Source: Flavobacterium yafengii (GTDB lineage Bacteria; Bacteroidota; Bacteroidia; Flavobacteriales; Flavobacteriaceae). Taken from it: a stretch of DNA of 64,000 bases. A program made the translations under genes and the position numbers. Below the pieces are notes generated by a model, which was not told the DNA's origin, made no database searches, and saw only the letters and a list, made by a program, of their open reading frames with translations. The stretch lies in NCBI RefSeq assembly GCF_030010375.1, contig NZ_JASCRY010000001.1, forward strand, positions 1,178,001 through 1,242,000, written 5' to 3'. Every line of letters starts with the position of its first letter. Within the stretch, counting starts at the first letter, position 1. Shown piece after piece: positions 17,021-26,602 of this stretch.

Positions 17021-19807
17021 ATGTCTAAATTGTACTTTTGTTTACTTTTTTTGCTCTTCTGTTTTTCTGTCAATGCCCAAGAAGAATATGTTGTTAAAGG
17101 AACTGTTCTTGATGTGAATACCCAAATTCCTTTAGAAGCGGCAACGGTTTATTTTTCTAATGTAAAAGATTCTACGGTATTAGAATATACAACCACGGAT
17201 AAAAATGGTCTTTTTAAAATTAGTTCCAAAAAATATGAAAAACCCATCTTTTTGAAGATTTCCTATATTGGTTATCAAACCTATGTTGAGGAGCAAAAAG
17301 AGATTTCGGAGAATAAAGATTTTGGGAAACTCTATTTATTAGAAAATGTAAATGCTTTAGCTGGCGTGACTATAAAAAGCGAAGCACCACCAATTCGTGT
17401 AAAAAAAGACACACTGGAATTTCATGCAGGATCTTTTAAGGTTCGTCCTGATTCTAATGTAGAAACTTTGTTGAAGCAATTGCCCGGTTTTGAAGTGGAT
17501 AGTGACGGTAAAATTACTGTAAATGGTAAAGAGGTGACCCAGTTTTTGGTAAACGGAAAAACTTTTTTTGATAGAGATGGAGCAATGGCTTTGAAAAATT
17601 TGCCAGCTGAAATCATTAATAAAATTCAGGTTTCCGATTTTAAAACCAAAAAAGAAGAATTGTCTAAACAAGAGTCAACTTCAGATTATTCGACTATCAA
17701 TTTGACTATTGACGAAAAGAAAAACAAAGGTTTTTTTGGGAAATTCTTAGGGGGTTTTGGTACCGATGAACGTTATGAAAGCAGTATGGTAATGAACTTT
17801 TTTAATAACAAACAAAAAATAAGTGTTTTAGCTTCTTCCAATAATATTAATTCTTCCGGGTTTTCTATGGATGAGGTATTTGACAGTATGGGAGGAGGAA
17901 GAAATACCAGAGGGAGTAGTGGTTCGACTGTAAGCGGGAGCGGGAAAGGAATTACCCAGTCTAATTTGGCAGGATTCAATTATACCGATGAATGGATGAA
18001 AGATTTCGATGCTACTGCAAGTTATAATTTTTCGAATACCAATACCGAAAATGCAAGCAAGTCCAAACAAACCAATTTATTGCCTACGGGGAATTTCTCC
18101 ACCGAATCGGAGTCGAAATCAAGAGATGAAAATACCGGAAACAAAGCCAATCTGGAGGTTGAATATAAAATTAATCCAACGACACGAATTTCTGTTACTC
18201 CAAAATTGAATCTGTCAAATTCTAATAGTAATTCTAGTGCCGAAAATTTCTCCAGGGATGGAGATGATGCACTTTTGAACGAAAGTATTTCAAAATCGTA
18301 TAGAGAAAACAAGTCGACTAATTTTGGGAACACGATAAATTTTAATAAAGCTTTCCAAAAAAAGTCTCGTAATCTAAGTTTTGTTTTCACTAATAATAAT
18401 ACCAGAAGTGGTTCAGATGTTTTAACGGAGTCTAAAACTATTTTTCATCAAGATGGTCAATCTGATGATGTGAGAAATCAAATGAGCAATAATGAAAACA
18501 CGAATGATTCGTACTCGGCAGATATTGAATATACAGAACCGATAACCGATTCTATACGCATTCGTTTTGGTGCTGATTTTGATTGGACGAATGGGATGAA
18601 AGATTTAAAAACCTTTGATTTTAATGCTGATTCTCAATCCTATTCTGTTCTAAATGAGTCCTTGACTAATTTTATCACTTCCAGGCAAAATTCAGTTAGT
18701 CCTAAAGTAGGGATTACTTTCGAAAAAAATAAATTCACTTTTAATTTGAATTCCAGTACTTCCATTATTGATTTTGATAATCATTCGCTGTATTTAAATA
18801 AAGTAATCGATTTGAATAAAAAATATGTGCTGCCTTATGGGAGAGCGCAAATCAGATACAAGTTAGATCGCTCCAAATTTATTACTTTGCGATATGATTA
18901 TTCCAATAGTCTGCCTTCCTCAAGTCAATTGCTGGCAGTAGAAAATTTGGCCAATCCTTTGAATACGATAATAGGTAATCCTAATTTGAATCCCAATGAA
19001 AAACATAGCGCCAATGTCAATTTCAGGAATTTTGATTTCCGTACCCGTTCAGGTTATACTTTGTTTGTAAAGGGAGATTATAATAATAGTGAGGTGATTT
19101 CCATTTCGGTATACGATGCCAGTAGAAAAAGAACTACGACTTATGAAAATATTTCAGGAACATACGCTACGGCTATAGGGGGAAATTGGAATCAATCCAT
19201 AAAAAGAGAGGCACATACCTTACGATATGGGATTGGTTTGAACAGTAGTTATTCTTTTGATAAAGGGTTTACCAATGGCGTATTGTATAGTGCCAAATCA
19301 TTGGGAATTACACCAAGGGTATATTTAAATTATGATTATGGAGAAGTTTTGACCATAGCGCCATCCTATGGTTTATCTTATAATGAATCAAAATATTCCA
19401 ATTATGTAACCAGTGGAAGTGCTAATGTGGTACACCGAATTAATCTGCAAACCACCAGTTATTGGCCGAAAAACTGGGTTTTTGGAAATGATTTTGGTTA
19501 TACCTATAATTCCAGAATTGCAAGTGGTTTTAAGAAAGATTTTTATCTCTGGAATACCAGTTTGTCTTATGGTTTTTTTGATAAAAACATGATTGCCAAA
19601 GTAAAAGTCTATGATGTTCTGAATCAGAATCAGAATTTTTCCAGAACTATTTCGGCTACCGCCATCCGCGATGAAGAAAATACCATTTTAAAACGATATG
19701 CAATGTTTTCGCTAACCTATAAAATTCAAGATTTTTCGGGTATGAAGAAACTCCCAAAAGGTGGAAATAGGAGAGAGGGCTCCAGGGATGCTATGGGAGA
19801 GAATTAA
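17021..19807 (+). CDS. TonB-dependent receptor-like outer-membrane beta-barrel protein with N-terminal carboxypeptidase-regulatory-like domain
   Basis: 928 residues. Signal peptide (LYFCLLFLLFCFSVNAQ), then a CarboxypepD-regulatory-like beta domain (VKGTVLDVNTQIPLEAATV, about 25-105), then a reduced plug-like domain (VETLLKQLPGFEVDSDGKIT... AEIINKIQVSDFK, about 140-215), then a long Asn/Ser-rich barrel ending FSLTYKIQDFSG plus a short Gly/Arg-rich tail. This is the outer-membrane-beta-barrel-3 architecture common in Bacteroidota, sometimes TonB-independent. No SusD gene follows, so the ligand is open. It ends at a strong terminator. Confidence 0.88.
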   Translation: MSKLYFCLLFLLFCFSVNAQEEYVVKGTVLDVNTQIPLEAATVYFSNVKDSTVLEYTTTDKNGLFKISSKKYEKPIFLKISYIGYQTYVEEQKEISENKDFGKLYLLENVNALAGVTIKSEAPPIRVKKDTLEFHAGSFKVRPDSNVETLLKQLPGFEVDSDGKITVNGKEVTQFLVNGKTFFDRDGAMALKNLPAEIINKIQVSDFKTKKEELSKQESTSDYSTINLTIDEKKNKGFFGKFLGGFGTDERYESSMVMNFFNNKQKISVLASSNNINSSGFSMDEVFDSMGGGRNTRGSSGSTVSGSGKGITQSNLAGFNYTDEWMKDFDATASYNFSNTNTENASKSKQTNLLPTGNFSTESESKSRDENTGNKANLEVEYKINPTTRISVTPKLNLSNSNSNSSAENFSRDGDDALLNESISKSYRENKSTNFGNTINFNKAFQKKSRNLSFVFTNNNTRSGSDVLTESKTIFHQDGQSDDVRNQMSNNENTNDSYSADIEYTEPITDSIRIRFGADFDWTNGMKDLKTFDFNADSQSYSVLNESLTNFITSRQNSVSPKVGITFEKNKFTFNLNSSTSIIDFDNHSLYLNKVIDLNKKYVLPYGRAQIRYKLDRSKFITLRYDYSNSLPSSSQLLAVENLANPLNTIIGNPNLNPNEKHSANVNFRNFDFRTRSGYTLFVKGDYNNSEVISISVYDASRKRTTTYENISGTYATAIGGNWNQSIKREAHTLRYGIGLNSSYSFDKGFTNGVLYSAKSLGITPRVYLNYDYGEVLTIAPSYGLSYNESKYSNYVTSGSANVVHRINLQTTSYWPKNWVFGNDFGYTYNSRIASGFKKDFYLWNTSLSYGFFDKNMIAKVKVYDVLNQNQNFSRTISATAIRDEENTILKRYAMFSLTYKIQDFSGMKKLPKGGNRREGSRDAMGEN

Positions 19808-19842
19808 AAAAAGCGGTTGTGTGTAACAACCGCTTTTTTTAT
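19806..19842 (+). terminator. Bidirectional terminator between two receptor genes
   Basis: AAAAAAAGCGGTTG-TGTGTAA-CAACCGCTTTTTTT (from 19806): a perfect GC-containing stem with A and T runs on either side, between the convergent genes ending at 19807 and 19866. Confidence 0.88.
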
Positions 19843-19865
19843 GGGATTGTATCAGTTTGTAACCT

Positions 19866-22409
19866 TTATAATGAATATTTCAATGTAATTCCATACGTTC
19901 TTTGATCACCTAATACACCTGCATATTGTCCTGTATTTCCACCAGCAGGCAATAGTTGTTCGTAATAATCTTTATCTAAAAGATTGCGTCCCCAGAATTG
20001 TACAGACAAACCATCAGTTGCACGGAAACCTAAACGAGCATTAAATAGGGCATAACCCTGAACTACTAAATATTTTGAAGCAGATGGACTTGAAGAGAAT
20101 TCAGAACGTGCATAAGAATCAACGGCAATAAAAATTTTTCCTGCATTTCCAAAGAATTTGGCATTATCTGAAAGTTCTCCTCCTAAAGATCCTGCCCATT
20201 TTGAAGCACCTGGTAATGCAGTTCCGGAAACATCTTTAAAAGATACTGCCGCTCCTGTTTCTTCTAAAGGAAGAGGTGCATTTGTAAATTTGACATATTT
20301 ACCGTCTGTATAGGTCGCTGCTCCATTGATGGTTAAATGTTTGCTGATTACAAAACTGGCATCTAATTCTACCCCTTTTACCTGTACTTTATCTGCATTG
20401 GCAAGATAGCCACGGTTTACACCTAATTCAGCTGCCTGTACATTGGTTTGAAAATCTTTGATATCGGTATTAAAGAAGGTTAAATTGAATATTGAGTTTT
20501 TAAACGGTGATGTTTTTACACCAATTTCATAATGATTCACTTCTTCCGGTTTAATTACAGCAAGTTCAAGAATTGGTTGTCCGGCAAGCGTAGGTAATCC
20601 AGCTACGTTTACTCCAACTGGTTTATAGCTTTTTGCAAAAGTCGCATACGCATTAATCTTATCAGTAGCTTTAAAAGAAACGGTTATGTTTCCAGAAAAG
20701 TCAGTATCATCTGTGTTTGATGAAAAAGACTGATCCGTATAAACTAGTTTTTTCAAGGCAATTAAGGCTGGGTCATTCGTTTGAAGTCCTCCGTATGTTG
20801 TACGGTTATAATCAGCATCTTTTTTGTCAAAATTATAGCGTATACCTGGTAATACGTGTAAACGTTCTGTTATAGCCCAGTCCAACTGACCAAATACTGC
20901 CGCACTGGAAGCTCTAATACGGGCATCGGTTTTGATACCGTATCCTTCAAACAGACCTGGTGTTTTCCATAAATTACTGGTAGTGCTTTGTGCAAATCTC
21001 CATTGTGCATTACCAGATTCTTCTGTACCATCTGTTTGTGATGTTTGGTCAATAAAAAATACACCTACAACACCACTTAATTTAGAGGTAAGCTGACCTG
21101 CATAACGTACTTCTTGCGTTATTTGTGTCTGTCTGGTTGGGTTTTGCGATTTTGCTAATACTTGTAATCCTGTAAAATCTCTATCGTTTGATGGATCCCA
21201 ATTCCAAAAACGCCAAGCAGTTGTTGCCGTAAGTGTTCCATTTCCAATTTTTGTATCTACATTTAGAGATATACCTCCCATATCTTGTCCAGAACGCCAT
21301 GGCGTATCGTGGTCAATTTTACGGTCAAACGCATTTAAACTCGGTAATTGATAATTCAAATCAGCAATAATAGCATCAAATTGACGGTAAGCCGCTCTTT
21401 GTGTAGGTGCGACACCAGCAACTACCTGTGCATATCCGTCTGGACGTTGCGTTGTGATATCTGCAGCTAATATAATATTGGTTCTTTCTGAAGGCGTATA
21501 AAGTAATTGTCCTCTAATTCCTTGATTGTTTAATGTGTTTGTAGGTCTTCCTGTTGCAACATTATCGATTAAACCGTCACGTTGCGTACCGGAAAAAGAG
21601 ATACGACTAGCGATTTTTGAACTCAAAGCTCCCGTAACCGAAGCTTTAGCTTGCAAAAAGTTGTAATTTCCGTAGCTCACTTCAAAGTCAGCACCTGAAG
21701 TAAAACTTGGTTTACGAGTAGTAATGTTAAAGGCACCGGAAGTTGTGTTTTTACCAAACAATGATCCTTGCGGACCACGCAATACCTCAATTTGTTCAAT
21801 ATCGATAAAATCTAAAGTTGTAGCTGCTGGACGGGCATAATAAACACCATTAACATAGAAACCAACACCCGGATCGATTCCATCATTTGTAAGTCCAAAA
21901 GGGGAACCTAGGCTTCGAATATTAATTCCCGTATTTCTAGGGTTTGACGAATATAATTGAACTGATGGGACAAGTTCTTTTATACGATTAACGTTAAAAG
22001 CCCCAGTTTGTTCGGCCTGTTTTCCTGTTATTACTGATATTGCGATTGGCACATCTTGTACTTTTTCTATTCGGCGTCTTGAAGAAACGACAACCTCGAC
22101 CAAAGCATTTTCTTCCGTAAGATTAATTTGCAATGAAGGTATTGGTAAAGAAGTGATTTCTATTTCTGCAGTTTTATATCCTACATATTGAACTAAAAGA
22201 GTTAAAGGGAGTTTTCCTTTTGTGTCTAGTGTAAATTTCCCGTTAGAATCTGAAATTGTGTTAGAAGTCGTTCCTTTTATTACAACATTTGCGGCTTCTA
22301 ATGGAATGTTTTGGTTTGTTGTAACTACACCTTCAATGTTTTGTGCAAATGATATTGAGAAAGTTAAAACGGATACTATTGTAAGTATATTTTTTATTGA
22401 ATTTTTCAT
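19866..22409 (-). CDS. TonB-dependent receptor (siderophore-receptor-like)
   Basis: 847-residue outer-membrane receptor. Signal peptide (IVSVLTFSISFAQ), CarboxypepD-regulatory-like domain (IEGVVTTNQNIPLEAANVVIKG), plug domain with IEQIEVLRGPQGSLFGKNTTSGAFNITTRKP, and a C-terminal barrel ending YGITLKYSL. The plug and barrel resemble proteobacterial 'iron complex outer-membrane receptors' more than SusC. The next gene upstream encodes an Rrf2 regulator with an Fe-S-type cysteine cluster, which suggests regulation by iron or sulfur status (inference). A promoter-like element and two direct repeats lie in its 244-bp upstream region. Confidence 0.92.
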   Translation of the reverse strand: MKNSIKNILTIVSVLTFSISFAQNIEGVVTTNQNIPLEAANVVIKGTTSNTISDSNGKFTLDTKGKLPLTLLVQYVGYKTAEIEITSLPIPSLQINLTEENALVEVVVSSRRRIEKVQDVPIAISVITGKQAEQTGAFNVNRIKELVPSVQLYSSNPRNTGINIRSLGSPFGLTNDGIDPGVGFYVNGVYYARPAATTLDFIDIEQIEVLRGPQGSLFGKNTTSGAFNITTRKPSFTSGADFEVSYGNYNFLQAKASVTGALSSKIASRISFSGTQRDGLIDNVATGRPTNTLNNQGIRGQLLYTPSERTNIILAADITTQRPDGYAQVVAGVAPTQRAAYRQFDAIIADLNYQLPSLNAFDRKIDHDTPWRSGQDMGGISLNVDTKIGNGTLTATTAWRFWNWDPSNDRDFTGLQVLAKSQNPTRQTQITQEVRYAGQLTSKLSGVVGVFFIDQTSQTDGTEESGNAQWRFAQSTTSNLWKTPGLFEGYGIKTDARIRASSAAVFGQLDWAITERLHVLPGIRYNFDKKDADYNRTTYGGLQTNDPALIALKKLVYTDQSFSSNTDDTDFSGNITVSFKATDKINAYATFAKSYKPVGVNVAGLPTLAGQPILELAVIKPEEVNHYEIGVKTSPFKNSIFNLTFFNTDIKDFQTNVQAAELGVNRGYLANADKVQVKGVELDASFVISKHLTINGAATYTDGKYVKFTNAPLPLEETGAAVSFKDVSGTALPGASKWAGSLGGELSDNAKFFGNAGKIFIAVDSYARSEFSSSPSASKYLVVQGYALFNARLGFRATDGLSVQFWGRNLLDKDYYEQLLPAGGNTGQYAGVLGDQRTYGITLKYSL

Positions 22410-22426
22410 TTATATTAAGTATATGT

Positions 22427-22443
22427 AATTAGTAGAATTTAAT
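22427..22443. repeat. Direct repeat, copy 1 (candidate operator)
   Basis: AATTAGTAGAATTTAAT, 18 bp before the receptor start codon. It matches the copy at 22627 in 16 of 17 positions. See findings for a possible Rrf2 operator. Confidence 0.5.
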
Positions 22444-22537
22444 TTAAATTTTTTTAACTAACACATACACATCATTTGGGAATTCTTTTTTTCAATTATA
22501 ATTAGTTGATTTTTTCGTGATTGCCTATTCAAAAAAG

Positions 22538-22545
22538 CAAACTTA
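22538..22545 (-). promoter_or_regulatory. Candidate -7 element for the TonB receptor
   Basis: On the minus strand this reads TAAGTTTG (then C), matching TAnnTTTG. It would start transcription about 120 nt before the receptor ATG, giving a leader that contains repeat copy 1. Confidence 0.45.
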
Positions 22546-22626
22546 CTTCGATGCGTTTTCATACGTTTAAATTTGGATTGTTAATGATGTATTAAATTCG
22601 AGGCAAATATATAATTAATTCTATAA

Positions 22627-22643
22627 AATTAGTAGAGTTTAAT
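22627..22643. repeat. Direct repeat, copy 2 (candidate operator)
   Basis: AATTAGTAGAGTTTAAT, 10 bp beyond the Rrf2 stop codon and about 80 bp upstream of the candidate receptor -7 element. It differs from copy 1 at one base. Confidence 0.5.
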
Positions 22644-22653
22644 AAATATTTTT

Positions 22654-23067
22654 TTATTTTTTTACCAATGAAGCAATAGTAATGCCTTCCATGGCCTTTA
22701 AAGTTTCCTCTCTAATGGTAATCAATCCGTGTCGTAGTAGGCATTCCGATTCGTTGACGCAATCAGAACAGCGTTCGTAAAAATTCAATGATGCACAAGG
22801 AAGTAATGCAATTGCACCATCAAAAAGTCGGTGAATATCGGCTAAAGTAATGTCGTTTTTAGATTTTAAAAGATAATAACCGCCAAATTTCCCTTGTTTG
22901 CTTCCTACGAAATGGCCGCGTTTTAAATCTAACAGAATCTGTTCCAAAAACTTTTTTGGAATAGAGGCCGCCTCGGCAATTTCTATAGTTCGAGAAACAT
23001 GGGTTTCTTCTTGTTGCGCTAAATATAAGAGTGCTTTTAGTGCATATTTGGCTTTATGTGAAAGCAT
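22654..23067 (-). CDS. Rrf2 family transcriptional regulator
   Basis: 137 residues. N-terminal winged helix (LSHKAKYALKALLYLAQQ, then TIEIAEAASIPKKFLEQILLDL), the Rrf2 wing GKFGGYYLLK, and a C-terminal cluster of cysteines (PCASLNFYERCSDC...ECLLR, Cys spacing C-x8-C-x2-C-x5-C). The cysteines are in the region where IscR/NsrR hold an Fe-S cluster, so an iron, sulfur or redox signal is likely; Rrf2 proteins of the CymR type instead sense cysteine metabolism. It lies immediately upstream of the TonB receptor on the same strand. Confidence 0.92.
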   Translation of the reverse strand: MLSHKAKYALKALLYLAQQEETHVSRTIEIAEAASIPKKFLEQILLDLKRGHFVGSKQGKFGGYYLLKSKNDITLADIHRLFDGAIALLPCASLNFYERCSDCVNESECLLRHGLITIREETLKAMEGITIASLVKK

Positions 23068-23180
23068 TTACTGTAATTTATTTATGTTTTTTGAATAGAT
23101 TAGGCGCTACAAATATTTAAAAGAGCCTTTAATTTTTTGAATCTCGAATGCATTTGTTTTATCAAGATGGAAACTAAATA

Positions 23181-23993
23181 TTACCAATCTCCACCAGAAC
23201 CGCCACCAGAGAAACCGCCGCCGCCAAATCCACCGCCGAAACCGCCTCCGCCAAATCCACCACCAGATGAACCTCCGCCGAAACCACCTCCGCCACTGTT
23301 TCTTCCAAGGCTACTTAGAATAATGACATCCAATAGACTTGGGCCTATGCCACCGCCTCTGTTACCGGAATTTCCGCCACCGCCTTTGTTTCGAGATATC
23401 AGCACTAGTATAATGATGACAATAACGATTAAGGGTAAAATAGGGAATCCTTTATCTTTGGTTTTTTTAACTCGTTCGCCTTTGTATTTTCCTTTGAAAA
23501 CATCAAATAAAGCATCCGTTCCTTTATCAAGTCCTTTGTAATAACTTCCCGCTTTAAATTCAGGAATTATAATATTTCGGGTAATTTCTCCACCAATACC
23601 GGCAGTCAATCGATCTTCAAGACCATATCCTGGTGAAATCCATATTTTTCTTTCGGCTTTTGCCAATAAAATAAGAACACCATTGTCATTTTTTGCAGTT
23701 CCACCAATTTCCCAGGCATGTCCCCATTTTGGAGTAAGGATACCAATGTCTTCTCCTTTAAGGCTTTCTATGGTAATCACCACAATTTGGGTTGTAGTAG
23801 AATCAGAATATTTAATCAGTTTTTCTTCTAATTGTGCTTTTTCTGTTGCGCTTAAAACATTCGCATAATCATAAACAGAAGTCTGTAAAGTTGGTTTTTC
23901 AGGAATGGTAAATTGCGCAAAGCCAATTTGTGTGAATAACAAACAAACAAACAGCTTTAGGAAAATTAGGGTACTCTTTTTTTGTAATAGCAT
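23181..23993 (-). CDS. TPM-domain protein with glycine-rich tail
   Basis: 270 residues: signal peptide (LFVCLLFTQIGFAQ), TPM domain (about residues 35-160, with YDYANVLSATEKAQLEEKL, VVITIESLKGEDIG and WISPGYGLEDRLT), a single membrane helix (LPLIVIVIIILVLI) and an extreme Gly-rich tail (GGGFGGG-type repeats) ending GGDW. The same architecture occurs in YgcG and plant TLP18.3, where the domain has been linked to phosphatase activity or membrane-protein repair. It overlaps the upstream TPM gene by one base (TAATG), implying translational coupling in a lemA-TPM-TPM operon. Confidence 0.9.
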   Translation of the reverse strand: MLLQKKSTLIFLKLFVCLLFTQIGFAQFTIPEKPTLQTSVYDYANVLSATEKAQLEEKLIKYSDSTTTQIVVITIESLKGEDIGILTPKWGHAWEIGGTAKNDNGVLILLAKAERKIWISPGYGLEDRLTAGIGGEITRNIIIPEFKAGSYYKGLDKGTDALFDVFKGKYKGERVKKTKDKGFPILPLIVIVIIILVLISRNKGGGGNSGNRGGGIGPSLLDVIILSSLGRNSGGGGFGGGSSGGGFGGGGFGGGFGGGGFSGGGSGGDW

Positions 23994-24430
23994 TATCCTC
24001 TAGATATTTCGTTTGATAATTCATTTGTGTCGCCTTCCAGCCAAGGGAAATATTTCTGCAATTGTTCTCCAGCTCTGGTAATTCCGTCAATAAGACCTTG
24101 CTTGAAATCTCCTTTTTTGAACTCTGCTACCATAATGTCTCGGGTACAATTCCAAAAATCATCTTGTACGACGTCATTAATGCCTTTATCACCACAAATA
24201 ACAAAATGTCTGTCTTCTACCGCTAAGTAAATTAAAACACCATTTTGAAGCTCAGTTTCATCCATTTTTAGTTCATGAAAAACTTCCATGGCACGATCAT
24301 ACGCATCCATGGAAGTTGTTTTTTCTATATGAACTCTAATCTCGCCAGAAGTATTTTTTTCAGCCATACGAATAGCTTCAACAATTTCTTGTTCATCTTC
24401 TTTGGTTAAAAAATCTTCTACTTTTGACAT
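23993..24430 (-). CDS. TPM-domain protein, short form
   Basis: 145 residues, essentially a lone TPM domain with no signal peptide. Motifs include SGEIRVHIEKTTSMDAYDRA, LQNGVLIYLAVEDRHFVICGDKGIN and a C-terminal LIDGITRAGEQLQKYFPW. It lies between lemA (12 bp upstream) and the membrane-bound TPM gene (1-bp overlap, TAATG). The cytosolic/exported TPM pair with LemA is a recurrent Bacteroidota arrangement; the collective function is not established. Confidence 0.88.
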   Translation of the reverse strand: MSKVEDFLTKEDEQEIVEAIRMAEKNTSGEIRVHIEKTTSMDAYDRAMEVFHELKMDETELQNGVLIYLAVEDRHFVICGDKGINDVVQDDFWNCTRDIMVAEFKKGDFKQGLIDGITRAGEQLQKYFPWLEGDTNELSNEISRG

Positions 24431-24441
24431 TGTTTTTTAGA

Positions 24442-25029
24442 TTAGAATTTTACTTCAACTGGTTTATCTGCACCTTCAACTGCATTAAAGTATGCTTTCT
24501 CTTTGAATCCGAATAATCCAGCAAATAAGCTGTTTGGAAACGTTTTGATGTGAGAGTTATATGGTTTTACCGCTTCATTGAAACGCGTTCTCGCCGTTAG
24601 AATTTGGTTTTCTGTACTTGCCAATTCGTCTTGTAATTTCAAGAAGTTCTGGTTGGCTTTCAATTCTGGATACGCTTCAACAGTTACTAATAATCGAGAC
24701 AATGAACTGCTCACGCCACTTTGTGCTTTGTTGAATTCAGCTAATTGTTCAGGAGTAATATTTGCTGGATCAATTTTTACAGAAGTAGCTTTAGAACGCG
24801 CTTCGATAACTGCTGTCAACGTGCTTTTTTCAAAATCAGCGGCACCTTTCACAGTGTTTACTAAATTTCCAATAAGGTCATTTCTTCTTTGATAGGCTGT
24901 TTGCACATCACCCCAAGATTGTTCTACATTTTGGTTTAACGTTACTGCAGTATTATTAATTCCTTTAACCCAGCTGTAAATTACAAAAATTACAACCGCT
25001 CCGATAATCCAAGGCAAAAATCTTCTCAT
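24442..25029 (-). CDS. LemA family protein
   Basis: 195 residues: one N-terminal membrane helix (FLPWIIGAVVIFVIYSWV), then a long four-helix bundle with the family sequence LNQNVEQSWGDVQTAYQRR, NDLIGNLVNTVKG and the C-terminal NSLFAGLFGFKEKAYF. LemA proteins are widespread membrane-anchored helical proteins without an assigned biochemical role. First gene of the lemA-TPM-TPM operon. Confidence 0.95.
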   Translation of the reverse strand: MRRFLPWIIGAVVIFVIYSWVKGINNTAVTLNQNVEQSWGDVQTAYQRRNDLIGNLVNTVKGAADFEKSTLTAVIEARSKATSVKIDPANITPEQLAEFNKAQSGVSSSLSRLLVTVEAYPELKANQNFLKLQDELASTENQILTARTRFNEAVKPYNSHIKTFPNSLFAGLFGFKEKAYFNAVEGADKPVEVKF

Positions 25030-25095
25030 GTTTACTTAATTTAATGTTTATTATTTAATTGTTTAAAAATTTTAATTGGGAAATAGTCGTGCTGA

Positions 25096-25428
25096 CTACA
25101 ATTCGTTTTTAATATTTGTTAATTGTGTGCGTATCGTTTCTAATTTTCGAATAATTTCAAACTTATCCAAAGTCTTCTTTTGTCCTTCTTTCAAATGGGT
25201 TTTTGCACCTTCCAGCGTAAAACCTCTTTCTTTGACTAAATGATAGATCAATTGTAAATTAGTGATATCCTCCGGAGTAAACATTCGATTGCCTTTCGCA
25301 TTCTTTTTTGGTTTCAGAATATCAAATTCATTATCCCAAAAACGAATCAGCGATGCATTCACGTCAAATGCTTTGGCTACTTCGCCAATGCTGTAATATC
25401 TTTTATCTTTAGAAAGCTCAATATGCAT
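25096..25428 (-). CDS. MerR family transcriptional regulator
   Basis: 110 residues with an N-terminal MerR helix-turn-helix (YYSIGEVAKAFDVNASLIRFW) and wing (RMFTPEDITNLQLIYHLV), followed by a short helical dimerisation tail. No ligand-binding domain or metal-binding cysteines are present, as in short MerR-like proteins. The gene follows the M23 peptidase gene by 88 bp and precedes lemA, a conserved order in flavobacteria (inference from memory), so cell-envelope control is plausible. Confidence 0.88.
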   Translation of the reverse strand: MHIELSKDKRYYSIGEVAKAFDVNASLIRFWDNEFDILKPKKNAKGNRMFTPEDITNLQLIYHLVKERGFTLEGAKTHLKEGQKKTLDKFEIIRKLETIRTQLTNIKNEL

Positions 25429-25516
25429 GTTTCTTTTATTTGACTTTTAATTCTGCAACCTGTAGACTTTTTTTCTCCTACACCTGATCACTTAAAACTG
25501 ATAACTTTCTGGAGCA

Positions 25517-26494
25517 TTAATCTAATGATTGATTCTCTTGATTTGCTAATTGTGCAATCACAACATATTCTACAGCCGAAATATTTCCGTAATAAAAATT
25601 AAGCGGATTCACCACTTTTTTATCCTTGTGAACCTCATAATGCAAGTGCGGTCCTTCGGATCTTCCTGTGCTTCCCACATATCCTATAACATCGCCTCGT
25701 TTTACGCGTTGTCCAGCTCTCGCTTTATATTTGCTCAAATGTGCGTATAAAGTTTCGTATCCAAATCCATGCCGAATAACAATATGATTCCCAAATCCTG
25801 AAGCAGTATTGTCTGCTTTTGCTACCACTCCGTCGCCAGTGGCATAAATGGGAGATCCAGTTTTAGCTGTAAAATCCATTCCTTCATGCATTTTCCTTGC
25901 TTTTGTAAAAGGATCCGTTCGGTATCCAAAACCAGATGCCATTTGTTTTAAATTCTCATTTCGTACTGGCTGAATGGCAGGAATGGCAGACAAAAAATCA
26001 CTTTTAGCATCTGCCAATTTCAAAATAACATCCAATGATTTTGACTGAACCGCTAATTCCTTGCTAAGGACATCAATCCTTTTTGTGGTATTCATTACCA
26101 ACTGGGAATTGTCATAACCTTCTAATACTTTATACCTGTTTTTTCCTGGTAATCCCGCTTTTCGAATAGAATCAGGAATTGCTGCTTTATTAAAATACAC
26201 GCGATACAAATTATTGTCTCGATCTTCAATAGCTTCAATAACGTCATTTACCTGATCCATTTTTTTGTTCAGCAGCGCATAATTCAATCTCAAATTTTCA
26301 ATTTCACGCGCTTGCAAACGGTCTTTTGGAGTTTCAAAATAAGGAGTGTTCAATAAAACAATAAAACTCAAAAAACCAAACAATGCCGATGCCAATAAAA
26401 ACAGAATAATAACACCAAGTTTTCTTCTTTTTCGTGTTTTTATTTTTCTATAGGCTAGATTTTCGGAATCGTAATAATATTTTACTTTCGACAT
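25517..26494 (-). CDS. M23 family metallopeptidase (membrane-anchored murein hydrolase-like)
   Basis: 325 residues: cytosolic Lys/Arg-rich N-terminus, one membrane helix (LGVIILFLLASALFGFLSFIVLL), a coiled-coil stretch (about 60-180), then a LytM domain with zinc ligands in HEGMDFTAKTG and GPHLHYEV. All four M23 metal/catalytic positions appear intact (HxxxD and HxH), so it may cleave peptidoglycan cross-links, or act in divisome or shape control. Divergent from alaS, with 333 bp between the starts. Confidence 0.93.
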   Translation of the reverse strand: MSKVKYYYDSENLAYRKIKTRKRRKLGVIILFLLASALFGFLSFIVLLNTPYFETPKDRLQAREIENLRLNYALLNKKMDQVNDVIEAIEDRDNNLYRVYFNKAAIPDSIRKAGLPGKNRYKVLEGYDNSQLVMNTTKRIDVLSKELAVQSKSLDVILKLADAKSDFLSAIPAIQPVRNENLKQMASGFGYRTDPFTKARKMHEGMDFTAKTGSPIYATGDGVVAKADNTASGFGNHIVIRHGFGYETLYAHLSKYKARAGQRVKRGDVIGYVGSTGRSEGPHLHYEVHKDKKVVNPLNFYYGNISAVEYVVIAQLANQENQSLD

Positions 26495-26602
26495 ATTTTA
26501 AAATACCCTATTTTTGCACACTGTAAAAGGTTAGACGAACAAATTTAATAAATGTTTCATTTGTTACACCCTTTTTTCAATAATAAATAAAATAATGTGC
26601 CT

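Noticed and set aside
17000..23000. Possible SusC/SusD polysaccharide utilisation locus around the two large receptors
   Set aside because: No SusD, glycosidase or polysaccharide lyase is adjacent; the receptors are convergent and separated by terminators.
23137..23541. Proline-rich open frame on the plus strand
   Set aside because: It is the antisense of the glycine-rich tail of the TPM protein; GGN codons read backward as CCN.
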